Source: Paenibacillus barengoltzii NBRC 101215
Lineage (GTDB): Bacteria > Bacillota > Bacilli > Paenibacillales > Paenibacillaceae
Assembly (NCBI RefSeq): GCF_004000745.1
Contig: NZ_BILV01000007.1
Coordinates: 62,001 to 126,000, forward strand
Direction: 5' to 3'
Length of the DNA: 64,000 nucleotides
The position numbers were made by a program, and so were the translations under genes. Under the pieces are notes generated by a model, which saw only the letters and a list, made by a program, of their open reading frames with translations, was not told the origin of the DNA and did no database searches. Positions 34,271-44,136 of the stretch are shown here, piece after piece (positions within the stretch are counted from its first letter, which is position 1; every line of letters begins with the position of its first letter).

Positions 34271-35928
34271 ATGACCTCATTAGAAATGCTGCTGCAATTG
34301 TTGGAACGAACTGCATTGCTGCTGATTTGCTTATTCTTTATGGCTCGTATTCCAAGATTCCGTGAGGTGCTGCAGCGGGATAATCGATCGCCGATCGAGC
34401 TGACCGTGATTACCGTCATATTTTGCTCGTTTGCGATTTTCGGTACGTACTCAGGCATTGAGGTTGAAGGATCGCTGGTGAACATTCGCATTATTGCTGT
34501 GATGTCCGGGGGGATCCTGTTTGGTCCCTGGGTAGGGATTATCACCGGGGTCGTCTCAGGATTGCATCGGTACTTAATTGATATCGGTGGAATTACATCA
34601 ATTCCCTGCCTCATCACCAGTATGATTGCGGGTTTAGTTTCCGGAGTCATTAATCATAAAGTGAAAAAATCAGCCCGCTGGATCTACGGCATTATCGCCG
34701 GTATGATCTGTGAAATTTTAACCATGCTGCTTATTTTAGCTTTTGCCGAGCCCTTTGAGCTGGGATTGGACATCGTATCCAAAATCGCCTTTCCTATGAT
34801 AATTGGGGAGATCAGCATTGGGCTGATTGTGCTGATGATTATGGGGGTCGAGGGCGAGAAAGAGATGATTGCCGCCAAGCAAGCCAAGCTGGCCTTGGAA
34901 ATTGCGAACAAAACGTTACCCTACTTCCGCTCCACCAGCAAGGAATCCTTGAAGACAATCTGTACGATTATTAAAGATGAAATCGAGGCTGATGCCGTTG
35001 CGATTACGGATACCCATAATGTGCTGGCCTATGTTGGATTTGGCGAGGAGCACTACACGGTCGGAGAGGCTATTATCAGCGAGATCACAAAAACTGCGAT
35101 TCGAACCGGTGAGATCACCATTTCCAATCACATCTCTGAGCATAATCTCCCGCAAATTCAGTATTTTCTGATTATGCCTTTAAAAGAACGGGACGTTGTA
35201 ACAGGGACACTGAAGGTGTATTACCGGAAAGCCTACAAAGTGACCTACCCGCTGCAGACGATGGCGATTGGGTTATCCCAGATTATTTCCACACTGATGG
35301 AGGTTTCAAGGGTCGAGCAAATTAAGGAGGAAGCGAATAAGGCCGAACTCAAAGCGCTGCAAACCAAAATCAACCCCCATTTTTTGTTTAATGCCTTAAA
35401 CGCCATCGCTTCAACGACACGCAAGAATCCGGAAAAGCCAGAGAATTAATCATCAATCTATCCAATTTCATGAGACACAACTTAGAGCTAAGCGATGAGT
35501 TCATTGAAATCCATAAAGAGCTTCAGCAAGTGAAGGATTACGTTGAAATTGAAAAAGCACGCTTTGGCTCGCGGTTACAAGTGAATTATGACATTGATGA
35601 GGAGGTTTCGGTTAAAATCCCCAGCTTATTGATTCAGCCTCTCGTCGAAAATGCCATTAATCACGGTGTTCTTAAGACGAAAGGACCGGGAACCGTGACC
35701 ATTTCTGTGCAGGATCTTGGGGATCAAGTCCGGATCAGCGTGAAGGATACTGGGATTGGAATCGATGAAGAGATCATTCGGAATTTGTACCATGATCAGG
35801 TTCCAGCCCATAAAATTGGACTCTATAATGTGCATCAGCGAGTGAAGCTAATTTATGGAGAAGGAGTCGTAATCCAACGTTTGGAGCCGGGCACTGAAGT
35901 CTATTTTGATGTAAGGAAAGGAATGTAA
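34271..35928 (+). pseudogene. lytS: LytS-family sensor histidine kinase, frameshifted
   Basis: The 5' frame (34271-35449) encodes the 5TM-5TMR_LYT sensor ([30 protein letters not shown]), a GAF-like domain ([16 protein letters not shown]) and the His-box [16 protein letters not shown], then stops at PEKPEN. The 3' frame resumes at [18 protein letters not shown] and supplies the HATPase_c domain ([31 protein letters not shown]). Restoring one G after GAAAAG near 35437 joins them into the expected family sequence, about 552 residues. The partner regulator is intact. Mutation and assembly error cannot be distinguished here. Confidence 0.8.
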
Positions 35929-35934
35929 CTCCAC

Positions 35935-36702
35935 ATGAAAGCCATTATTGTCGAGGATGAGATCCCTGCTCGGGAAGAGCTTGAATATATCATTAGCACT
36001 TACAGCTCGATTGAGGTAACGGATTGTTTTGAGGACGGGTTGGATGTTCTCAAATTTCTGCAGGAGCATGAGACCGATGCGATTTTCCTGGATATCAACA
36101 TTCCGTCGCTGGATGGAATCTTCGTCGCAAGCAACATCGCCAAATTTGCGAAGAAGCCGTATATCATTTTTACAACTGCTTATAAGGAACATGCCGCCAA
36201 GGCGTTCGAGCTGGAGGCTTTTGATTACATTTTGAAGCCTTATGACGAGAAGCGGATTGCACCGATGTTAAAAAAGCTTGAGGCCGCTTATCATCGTGAC
36301 CATCCCGTCCGGCAAGATACGAATCCATTGCATCCTGTCGTCCATCATAAGGACGATGAAGGCTCTGCAATCGCCAATCGGATTAACTTACGTAAGGATG
36401 ACAAAATTATCGTCACTGATGCGAACGACATTTATTATGCTGAAGCCAAAGAGAAGGTGACATTGGTGTATACGTTGGAAGGAGAGTATACGATGCCGAT
36501 GAGCATCAGCGAGTTTCACACGCTGCTGCCGCAGAGTCTCTTCTTCCGCTGTCATCGTTCTTACTCGGTGAATCTATCGAAAATCCGGGAAATTGTACCC
36601 TGGTTTAACCAAACCTATATCTTAAGATTATCGGGGATGGATGCAGAAATTCCGGTAAGTCGATCCAAGGTGAAAGAGTTCCGGCACATCATGAGATTTT
36701 GA
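35935..36702 (+). CDS. lytT: LytTR-family response regulator
   Basis: 255 residues: receiver domain with VEDE, phospho-acceptor Asp53 in IFLDINIPSLDG and Lys in LKPYDEKR; C-terminal LytTR DNA-binding domain with FFRCHRSYSVNLSKIREIVP and IPVSRSKVKEFR. It starts 6 bp after the kinase stop. With LytS and a downstream OFA-type MFS gene it resembles E. coli YpdAB, which responds to pyruvate and induces yhjX. Confidence 0.92.
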   Translation: MKAIIVEDEIPAREELEYIISTYSSIEVTDCFEDGLDVLKFLQEHETDAIFLDINIPSLDGIFVASNIAKFAKKPYIIFTTAYKEHAAKAFELEAFDYILKPYDEKRIAPMLKKLEAAYHRDHPVRQDTNPLHPVVHHKDDEGSAIANRINLRKDDKIIVTDANDIYYAEAKEKVTLVYTLEGEYTMPMSISEFHTLLPQSLFFRCHRSYSVNLSKIREIVPWFNQTYILRLSGMDAEIPVSRSKVKEFRHIMRF

Positions 36703-36822
36703 CAGCAACTCATTCCTTGATATCGTCATTTCGTTCTGAAAACGGTTGCGTTGACCTTTTTGGTACTATACTTGGCTCATCAAGAAACACTGTATAGCCT
36801 ACTGAAAAGAGGAGATCATCAC

Positions 36823-38046
36823 ATGAGAGATACCAAGGGTCATCGCTGGCTGATCGTTCTTGGGACAATTATTGTACAAATGGGGCTGGGGACCATCTAT
36901 ACTTGGAGTCTATTTAACCAACCTCTTGTCGAACACTATGGATGGGAGCTAAGCTCGGTAGCTGCCACGTTCTCCATCCTTAGCTTTTCGTTAGCCTTTG
37001 CAACCTTGTTTTCGAGTAAGATTCAAGAGAAAATCGGACTTCGGCGATTAATTATGTTTGCAGGGATCATGTTAGGACTAGGATTAATCATCAGCTCGCA
37101 AGTGACATCCCTATGGGTGCTCTACCTTTTTGCCGGTGTCTTAGTTGGTGCCGCAGACGGGACGGCTTATATGACGACCTTGTCGAATGCGATTAAATGG
37201 TTCCCGAAGAAGAAAGGCCTGATCTCAGGGATCTCCGTAGGGGCATATGGTACGGGCAGCTTAGTGTTCAAATATATTAACAGCAGCATGATTGAAACGT
37301 TAGGCGTGTCGAAAGCCTTTATGTTCTGGGGAATCATCGTCATGGTTATGATCGTGGGCGGCTCGTTCCTTCTGAAGGAAGCGAAGGTGCAAAATCAAGT
37401 CCAAGCCGATTCAAATACGGTACAGAAGGATTACACGGTCAAAGAAATGCTAAAAACCAAAGAAGCGTACTTGTTATTTATTATCTTCTTCACAGCATGT
37501 ATGAGCGGTTTGTTCCTGATAGGGATCGTCAAGGATATCGGCGTCAGCATGGCAGGATTGAATGCAGCCACAGCAGCGAATGCGGTTGCTCTGGTCGCGA
37601 TATTTAATACACTGGGTCGCATTGTACTTGGAGCTTTATCCGATCGGGTGGGTCACCTGAATGTCGTATCCGGCACTTTGTTTGTGACAGCTGCCGCCGT
37701 GATCATCTTGAGCTATATGCATCTGAGTTATGGGTCCTTCTTTGCTTGTGTAGCGGCGATTGCGTTTTGCTTCGGCGGGAACATTACCGTATTTCCGGCA
37801 ATTGTGGCGAATTACTTTGGACTGAAAAACTCCGGTCAAAATTACGGTGTGATCTACCAAGGCTTTGGATTTGGCGCCTTGCTGGCAACCATGATCTCCT
37901 CGTTCCTTGGCGGATTTGTACCTACGTTTAAACTCATTGCTGCGATGTGCATGATCTCGTTTATCCTCATTATGCTGTTGAAGCTTCCAGCGATGAAGAA
38001 AACGGAGAAGAAAAAATGGGCTTTCCAGAAATTGCAGCATGAATAA
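36823..38046 (+). CDS. OFA-family MFS transporter (YhjX-like)
   Basis: 407 residues with twelve predicted membrane spans: GTIIVQMGLGTIYTWSLFNQ and GVLVGAADGTAYMTTLSNAI are typical of the oxalate/formate antiporter subfamily. AGAGGAGA lies 8 nt before ATG 36823; the frame is open further upstream but that part crosses the promoter region. Placed 120 bp after lytT, it is the likely target of the two-component system. Candidate substrates are pyruvate or another small carboxylate, by analogy with YhjX. Confidence 0.87.
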   Translation: MRDTKGHRWLIVLGTIIVQMGLGTIYTWSLFNQPLVEHYGWELSSVAATFSILSFSLAFATLFSSKIQEKIGLRRLIMFAGIMLGLGLIISSQVTSLWVLYLFAGVLVGAADGTAYMTTLSNAIKWFPKKKGLISGISVGAYGTGSLVFKYINSSMIETLGVSKAFMFWGIIVMVMIVGGSFLLKEAKVQNQVQADSNTVQKDYTVKEMLKTKEAYLLFIIFFTACMSGLFLIGIVKDIGVSMAGLNAATAANAVALVAIFNTLGRIVLGALSDRVGHLNVVSGTLFVTAAAVIILSYMHLSYGSFFACVAAIAFCFGGNITVFPAIVANYFGLKNSGQNYGVIYQGFGFGALLATMISSFLGGFVPTFKLIAAMCMISFILIMLLKLPAMKKTEKKKWAFQKLQHE

Positions 38047-38075
38047 CTGGGCATGAGAACGAATCGCCTAAGGAG

Positions 38076-39029
38076 TTAACTGCACACGGCCTTGGCCTCC
38101 AAATACCAGCGATATCCGCTTCGAGCGGGGACAACGGCGGCTTCCCCTTGGCGGAACGCATGGGCGAGTTCGTCCATGCGGCCCGTGGCCGGCTCCAGAG
38201 CAACGTGATAGTTACCGCCAAAGCCGCCGTAGTTGGCCCAAATGGCCAAGTACGGCACTTTGTCTGCGGGGAAGCGGAACATCAGCGCCTCACCGGTTGC
38301 GGGATCACTGATTCCGGCGTACCCGGAGCCGGGCCCGAGCCGGCTAGTAAAATAATACTTCTCCGCGAATCGGCCGTTGTTGGACTCCACGGTGCTCAGG
38401 TCGACTTGTTCCCCGGTTGCGCCGCTTGCCAGCGGCCAAAGCTGCTTGGATCCGAACGCACCTAGCCGGCCTTCCTCCGAATAGGAGACCTCGATCTCCG
38501 TTAATTCAGGCGGAACGTGCAGCTTCATACCTTCTCGTACCTGCAACAACGGATGCGCCGCCCATAGAAAGGCAAAAGGCGCGCCCGACAGATTCGTCAC
38601 AGTGTACTCGATGTGAAGTGTGTCTGCTGCAGGAAACGTATATCTTTTCTCCAGGACATAGGGGAATTGTACGCCGCCAATGCGGCAGGATAGGGCTGAG
38701 CTCGTGGCCTGATGCTCCCAAGCCCGAGACCAGACCTCTCCGTGGTCGGGGATCGCTCGACCTTGCCAAGGCGCCAGCGGATAGGCCCCGGCATTGATGC
38801 CTGGGAACATTTCGTCCCATCCACTCCCGTCGCCAGCGGCAAAGGATGAGCCGTAGCCCTCGTTTCCCAGTGGCTTATCGCTCCTCCACAGCCACTCCCG
38901 TCCTGTCTTGCGATTCTGCAGCGATACGGCCTTGCCACCTAGCTCCGGTACGATGGTCACCGCTATAAGCTCGGTTTCTCCGACCCAAGCGTCCCAACCA
39001 TCCACTTCAGTCTTTCGCCATTGGTTCAT
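38076..39029 (-). CDS. Aldose 1-epimerase-superfamily protein
   Basis: 317 residues with the galactose-mutarotase-like beta-sandwich: VTIVPELGGKAVSLQNRKTGREW (core IVPELGGKAVSL), GWDEMFPGINAGAY, AFLWAAHPLLQV and a C-terminal YLAIWANYGG...VALEPATG. The His in AAHPLL is consistent with the epimerase acid. The family includes enzymes that interconvert sugar anomers and non-catalytic relatives. A strong GGAGGAGGGG precedes ATG 39029. The large protein encoded at 39695 has a related N-terminal beta-sandwich, so the two may handle the same sugar. Confidence 0.8.
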   Translation of the reverse strand: MNQWRKTEVDGWDAWVGETELIAVTIVPELGGKAVSLQNRKTGREWLWRSDKPLGNEGYGSSFAAGDGSGWDEMFPGINAGAYPLAPWQGRAIPDHGEVWSRAWEHQATSSALSCRIGGVQFPYVLEKRYTFPAADTLHIEYTVTNLSGAPFAFLWAAHPLLQVREGMKLHVPPELTEIEVSYSEEGRLGAFGSKQLWPLASGATGEQVDLSTVESNNGRFAEKYYFTSRLGPGSGYAGISDPATGEALMFRFPADKVPYLAIWANYGGFGGNYHVALEPATGRMDELAHAFRQGEAAVVPARSGYRWYLEAKAVCS

Positions 39030-39059
39030 CCGTCGCCCCCTCCTCCAACATTGATTTGA

Positions 39060-39330
39060 TGTTTGTGCTTACCCTGGAAATCTGCTACTTATTGCGTTGC
39101 GTGTGTGGTGTAACTTGCGTAGTGACTGTTGTAGAGTAACGGGTAACTAATTAATAACTAATGATGTACTTTCTTGCTGCTAACTGTTTGATACTGGTGA
39201 CTTACTTCGTTTGTAATTTGTTTGTTGAGACTTTTGCGACGTGTCTGTTTGTTCATCGCAACTTATGCGACTTGTGATTTGTGACTTATGACTTGTGAAT
39301 GTAACTTGTGAGTGTGGCTTGTGAGTGCGT
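39060..39330. repeat. Degenerate short-repeat tract (ACTTGTGA-like)
   Basis: A low-complexity stretch built of variants of ACTTGTGA and TAACT, densest at 39230-39330. No credible coding frame. Confidence 0.6.
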
Positions 39331-39358
39331 TTTGCCATATAACGATCTCTCGCAGGCA

Positions 39359-39447
39359 GGATGTTTTCTCGCAACAGCACGAACTCTTGCTTCAGGATGC
39401 CTTCTCGCTACAGATTCTTTCTGGCTGCGGGACGCTTCTCGCCGCAG
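39359..39447. repeat. Three degenerate ~35-bp tandem repeats
   Basis: Copies starting at 39359, 39395 and 39429 share GGATGxxTTCTCGCxxCAG (36- and 34-bp periods; the third reads GGGACGCTTCTCGCCGCAG). They are not coding on either strand. Confidence 0.6.
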
Positions 39448-39475
39448 ACCGCTCTCTTTCCCGCGAGGGCTGGAT

Positions 39476-39672
39476 TGTCTAACGCTTGTGAACAACGCTA
39501 TTTGGGCAAAAAAGCGGGTGTACGAATTCTAACGCTTACCAGACACCTTATTTGCTCATTTTAGAGCAAAATGGGGGCTCAATCGCCCCCATAAGAACGC
39601 TGGTCAGCGTTAGAATTTGAAACTCGCCATTTTAAGCCAAATAAGCACTGTGGCAAGCGTTAGCGCAGGGTT
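39476..39672. repeat. Palindromic interspersed-repeat cluster
   Basis: Several copies of a unit beginning CTAACGCTT and containing TTATTTG and AAAATGG lie in alternating orientation. Two of them form a long inverted repeat: GAATTCTAACGCTTACCAG near 39526 against CTGGTCAGCGTTAGAATT near 39602. The inner hairpin GGGGGC-TCAATC-GCCCCC separates them. The layout suggests a folded extragenic element of the REP/BIME kind; I cannot count copies in the genome from here. Confidence 0.65.
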
Positions 39673-39694
39673 TGTAAAGTCCCTCCGCAATCCA

Positions 39695-42600
39695 TCAGCA
39701 CATCCGCCGATGGATCATCGCGCCCTGATGGCTGGGCTCCAGGGCCAGCACCTCATCGAACTGCTCGGCGGCTTCCACCGGCCGGCCAAGGCCCAACTTG
39801 CCGAGACCCCGCATGAAGCGGCAGTGGATGACGTTACGTCGGTTCAAGTCGTCCTCGAACACGAGGAAGTCAGGAAGCGATACGGCGAAGTAATCGAACT
39901 CCACCTCATCAAACAAATGCTTCTCGGCATAGTCCACCAGCTGGTTAAACCGACGTTTCGCTTCCTTCTCCACGCCTAACTTCCGCCAAGCCAGCCCTTG
40001 ATAAAAAATCATCTCCGGCGGCTGATCGTTATAGTACATCGCTCCGGCCGGCTCCTCCAGCCCTTGCGAAGCCGCCTGCCAATACGGCATCGCCTGCTCC
40101 ATCAGGCCCAACCCCTCAAATGCACAGCCCAGGTAATACAGGATGTCGTTTTCCTGCGCTCCGGCGAGCTTGCCTTCCCCGAGATTTTCCGGGTAAACGA
40201 GCGCCCGCTCCAACCGTTCGATCGCTTGCTCGGCATTCCCGGCCGCGAGTGCCTGCTTCCCAAGCTCGACAAGGGCGAACCTGTACTGCCCGGTCACTTT
40301 GCCTTCTCCGCCTTCCCAAGGGTGGAACTTGCGAGCTTCCAACGCCCGCAAAGCTTCGTCGTGGCGGCTTAACGTATTCAGCAGCGTGACGTATTCCAGA
40401 TACAAATCGTCGCGTTTCTCCACAAGCGCCAAGTGACGTTCCAGCGCCGCAAGCCGCTCCGCCGCCGGACGGCCCAGCTTCTTATAGAGCTGATCCAGCT
40501 CGAAAAACACGCGGGCGTCTTCCGGATTCAACGCGAACGCCGTCTCCAGCGCTTCCCGCGCCGCATCGACATCCTGGCGCTTGTTGTAATAAGCCAGCGC
40601 CAAATTGCGGTGCACGGTCGGGAACCCGGCGTCCACCTCCCGGGACGCCTCCCAGTGAGCGATCGCATCGTCCGGGCGTTTCTTGTCATACATCCAGTTG
40701 CCAAGGTAGTAATGCGCTTTCGCATCGCCCGGGTTCGCCGCGATCGCACTTTGCAGCACGAGCAGGTCCGTCAGGCTGTTCGGGAAGCAGTAGTCCGCCG
40801 GCGCGGCGGCGCCTGCCTGCCGATGGCGCGCGGCCAGTTCGACCTGGCCGGTCCGCTCATACGCGTAGGCCAAGGTGTAATGCAGCATCGGGTAAGCCGG
40901 CGTGTCTGCGTCCGGCGCAATCCGCTGCATCACCTGCACGGCTTCGTCATACAGGCCGAAGCCGAGATAGTCCGCGGCCAGCTGCAGGACGTTGTGCGCG
41001 TCACCGCGCATCAACCGCTGGAGCTCGGCCAGGACTTCATCCGCCGCTGCCGCATCGCCCAAGGCCCGCAGCGCGGCCCAGCGCTCGTTGGCGGCGCCGA
41101 AGTCGGCCGGGTCCAGCGCCAGCGTCTCGCCCGTGTAGGCGAGCGCTTCCTCCGGCCGACCGAGCTTCCGCAACAGCGCTGCCTTCAAATGCCGCGCCTT
41201 ATAGTTGCGGCTATTGCGGATTAGCGAGCGCTCGGCCAACTCGAGCGCCTCCGCATAGCTGCCGCGGCCGCAGGCGATCGCGGCCAGCGAATAGTAGCCG
41301 CTGTCCTGCCAGGCAGCGGACCAGACGGCTTTGTAGAAGGCGGCGAACGCCTCTTCGTCTCGCCCTTGCAGCTGCAGAGCCAGCCCGAGCTGGTACAGCG
41401 CTTCGCTGTCGTACGGGTTCGGGTTGCGCCAGGTCAGCGACTTCACGGCCGTGCGGAAATGCGCCTCCGCCTCGGCGAACCGGCCCCGGCGCAGCAGCAA
41501 CGTGCCGTAAGCGACATTAATGCGGATATCTCTGGCGTCGCGCTTCAGGCCTTCCAAGTAATACGCCTCCGGCTCAAACGTAGCATGGCGGTATTGCTCC
41601 AGATGAAGGCCCGCCAAATACAGCTGCTCGTTCGTCTTCAGCTCCTCCGGCTTCGGCAGCGGTTTGGCGGCTTCCGGCACCTGTTCGATCGACGGTTTCG
41701 CCGGGCGATACGAGATCAGCAGCCGTCCTTCGCGGTCGCACACCGTCACCCGCAAGTCATGTGGCTGATCGCCTTCATCCAGCGAGACAACGGTTTTGAA
41801 TGTCTCCACCGGCGACAGCCGCACGGTATCCGATACATAGGTTCGGCGTACGCCTTTGAGCTCCACGACCGCCCCTTCATAATCGGATGTTGCATACGCC
41901 AGCACCGTTGCCGTCCGCGCCTTCTCGTCGACTTCAAGGTTAACGGCCGCTTCGATGGAAGCATTTTTGACAACACCGATGTCTTTGTAAGGCATAAAAT
42001 ACTGCTTAAACGACTTCTCCTCATACGGCTGGAGCCAGGTGAAGTCCGGCTGGTTGTCGGTATACACCCCGGTCATCAGCTCGATGTACGGACCGTCCTC
42101 ATCCGTCAGATTGCGGTCCCACGCCTGGCCAAATTCTCCGTTCCCCCAAGTCCATTGCTTCTTCCCCGGGGAAATGTGGTGATTGGCGACATGCAGCAGA
42201 CCGGCTTGCACGCCATGGTCGTAGCCGCCGACAAAGTTGAAGTCGGATTTGTAAGCCATGTAGGACGTAGGGACCGGAATATTTTTGTAGCGAGAAATAT
42301 CGACGCCCTCCGAGTAATCCATCTTGTAGTACGTGCCGGTGGCAATCGGGAACCGTGAGACATCGCGCTTGCCATGGTCAAAGACGGCAGTAACGTCCGG
42401 CGGGAACACGGACTGCGTATGATCGTTCACCGCCACAGCCGGGTTCGCCCACCACAGGAACGTTTGCGGCTCCGGCGTCCGATTGTAGAGCTGCGCAGAG
42501 ATCTCCAAATAGGCCTTCCCCGGATAAAGCGTAAACCCGGCCGTCATCTTGGTGCCGTACATACGGTCGATTTCGCTGACCCAAACGGTAGCGCTGCCGT

Positions 42601-43048
42601 CCTCCCTTTGCTCCAGTCGATATTCGACCGGGCCAAACGTGTTCGGCCGATGATGCTGCGGCCAGTTGAACTCGATGCCGCCGGAAATCCACGGCCCGGC
42701 CAGGCCAACCAGCGCCGGCTTGATCACGCGATTGTAGTAAACGAAGTCGTAGTTATTCGTCTTGTCTAGCGCGCGATAAATCCGTCCTCCGAGTTCCGGC
42801 ATGATTTCGATCCGCACGTACTCATTTTCCAAAATCGCCAGCCGATAGCTGACCTCCCGCTTCTCGTCGTAAATCTTATCGATGACCGGATAGGGATACA
42901 CACGTCCGGAGCTGCCTTGATACACGCGTTTTTCCAAAAACATCGGGTTCTTGTCCGGCTCCCCAACCCCATACGTCGGAATGAGCTTATCCTCTTCCCA
43001 GACCCGAACGGCCGCCTTGGCAGACGCCTCCCGGTGTTGAACGTTCAT
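39695..43048 (-). CDS. DUF5107 domain protein with a long TPR region
   Basis: 1117 residues. The first ~400 form a DUF5107 beta-sandwich related to aldose epimerases (EIMPELGGRIYRALDKTNNY, GGIEFNWPQHHRPNTFGP, FLWWANPAVAVNDHTQSVFP). The rest is mostly tetratricopeptide-like repeats, such as EALYQLGLALQLQGRDEEAF and AHYYLGNWMYDKKRPDDAIA. No signal peptide or membrane span. GGGAGG lies 10 nt before ATG 43048. The function of DUF5107 is unknown; its fold and the divergent AraC gene suggest a carbohydrate role. A very GC-rich middle part (40.7-41.6 kb) creates long false antisense frames. Confidence 0.85.
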   Translation of the reverse strand: MNVQHREASAKAAVRVWEEDKLIPTYGVGEPDKNPMFLEKRVYQGSSGRVYPYPVIDKIYDEKREVSYRLAILENEYVRIEIMPELGGRIYRALDKTNNYDFVYYNRVIKPALVGLAGPWISGGIEFNWPQHHRPNTFGPVEYRLEQREDGSATVWVSEIDRMYGTKMTAGFTLYPGKAYLEISAQLYNRTPEPQTFLWWANPAVAVNDHTQSVFPPDVTAVFDHGKRDVSRFPIATGTYYKMDYSEGVDISRYKNIPVPTSYMAYKSDFNFVGGYDHGVQAGLLHVANHHISPGKKQWTWGNGEFGQAWDRNLTDEDGPYIELMTGVYTDNQPDFTWLQPYEEKSFKQYFMPYKDIGVVKNASIEAAVNLEVDEKARTATVLAYATSDYEGAVVELKGVRRTYVSDTVRLSPVETFKTVVSLDEGDQPHDLRVTVCDREGRLLISYRPAKPSIEQVPEAAKPLPKPEELKTNEQLYLAGLHLEQYRHATFEPEAYYLEGLKRDARDIRINVAYGTLLLRRGRFAEAEAHFRTAVKSLTWRNPNPYDSEALYQLGLALQLQGRDEEAFAAFYKAVWSAAWQDSGYYSLAAIACGRGSYAEALELAERSLIRNSRNYKARHLKAALLRKLGRPEEALAYTGETLALDPADFGAANERWAALRALGDAAAADEVLAELQRLMRGDAHNVLQLAADYLGFGLYDEAVQVMQRIAPDADTPAYPMLHYTLAYAYERTGQVELAARHRQAGAAAPADYCFPNSLTDLLVLQSAIAANPGDAKAHYYLGNWMYDKKRPDDAIAHWEASREVDAGFPTVHRNLALAYYNKRQDVDAAREALETAFALNPEDARVFFELDQLYKKLGRPAAERLAALERHLALVEKRDDLYLEYVTLLNTLSRHDEALRALEARKFHPWEGGEGKVTGQYRFALVELGKQALAAGNAEQAIERLERALVYPENLGEGKLAGAQENDILYYLGCAFEGLGLMEQAMPYWQAASQGLEEPAGAMYYNDQPPEMIFYQGLAWRKLGVEKEAKRRFNQLVDYAEKHLFDEVEFDYFAVSLPDFLVFEDDLNRRNVIHCRFMRGLGKLGLGRPVEAAEQFDEVLALEPSHQGAMIHRRMC

Positions 43049-43180
43049 CTCAAAAATCCTCCCCTTCTCCCCGTCATTGGTTGAATCGGTTGTAACCCCA
43101 ATGTAACCCGGTGCCGAAGGAATTCCAATTGACGAAATACGGGGAATGATGGACTATATTCTTATATGGGGGTGACTTGC

Positions 43181-44092
43181 ATGGATCAACAAATTCGTAA
43201 GCCGGACGGTTTTGAGTCGCAAAAACTGTTTGTGCAACCGGACTATATGCTGAAGGAACTGAAAAACTCCGCATTGACGTGCCCGCTGTTTGTTAGCGAT
43301 ATCGGGTTTTTCCCGAACGCCCTGCACCATTATCGGGAACGGCCCGAGGGGGCGGACGCTCATATCTTCATCTACTGTGTGGAAGGCGAAGGATGGGTGG
43401 AATGGAGCGAGGAGGCGGGCAACAGGCAGCAAAGCTACCCGCTGACAGAGCGTCAGCTGGCGGTAATCCCCGCACATACGCCGCACCGATATGGGGCTTC
43501 GGCCGATAAACCCTGGAGTATCTACTGGTTTCACCTGCAAGGCGAGGATACCCAGGCATTAATTCACACCTACGGCCTGAACCAGGGCGGCCCGGTCCGG
43601 CTGCCGCTGAGCGTACATGCCCAGCTGTTGGAGCATTTTGAACAGTGCTACCGTCTGCTTCATGACAAGTACTACGCCCTGCCCGTGCAGATTCATGTCG
43701 CGCAGACGATGCGCCACCTGCTTAGCAGCATTGGGCTCAGCGCCGAGCGGTCGTCGCAGGACCGCAAACGCGAGCGCTATTTCGATGAAGCGGTTCGCTA
43801 CATGACCGAGCGGCTGACAGAGAGCCTCACGCTGTCCGAACTGGCGAAGCAGGTGGGGCTCTCCAAACAGCATCTCGTCTACTTGTTTAACCGGGAGGCG
43901 GGGCTTCCGCCGATCGAATATTTTCTGCGGCTGAAAATGCAACGGGCCGGACAGTTCCTGGACCTCACCGGCTTAAGCGTCAAAGAGATCGCCGGTGCGG
44001 TCGGCTTGTCCGACCCGTATTATTTTTCGCGAATATTTAAGAAGATTATGGGGTACTCCCCCACCGAATACCGCCGTATTCCAAAGGGATAA
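43181..44092 (+). CDS. AraC-family transcriptional regulator
   Basis: 303 residues: an N-terminal cupin-like sensing domain (HIFIYCVEGEGWVEWSEE, AVIPAHTPHRYGASADKPWS) and a C-terminal AraC helix-turn-helix pair (LSELAKQVGLSKQHLVYLF, VGLSDPYYFSRIFKKIMGYS). The ATG at 43181 follows GGGGGTGA at 5 nt; an ATG five codons upstream precedes that site. It is divergent from the DUF5107 gene across 132 bp and should bind a sugar and activate that gene. Confidence 0.9.
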   Translation: MDQQIRKPDGFESQKLFVQPDYMLKELKNSALTCPLFVSDIGFFPNALHHYRERPEGADAHIFIYCVEGEGWVEWSEEAGNRQQSYPLTERQLAVIPAHTPHRYGASADKPWSIYWFHLQGEDTQALIHTYGLNQGGPVRLPLSVHAQLLEHFEQCYRLLHDKYYALPVQIHVAQTMRHLLSSIGLSAERSSQDRKRERYFDEAVRYMTERLTESLTLSELAKQVGLSKQHLVYLFNREAGLPPIEYFLRLKMQRAGQFLDLTGLSVKEIAGAVGLSDPYYFSRIFKKIMGYSPTEYRRIPKG

Positions 44093-44136
44093 TGATGCCC
44101 GAAAGCAGCCTCCCACACGCCAGAGCAAGCCGGGCC

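Noticed and set aside
40433-42358. Long plus-strand frames (263 and 330 codons) opposite the DUF5107-TPR gene
   Set aside because: GC-rich shadows of the TPR coding sequence; no starts with ribosome sites and no motifs.
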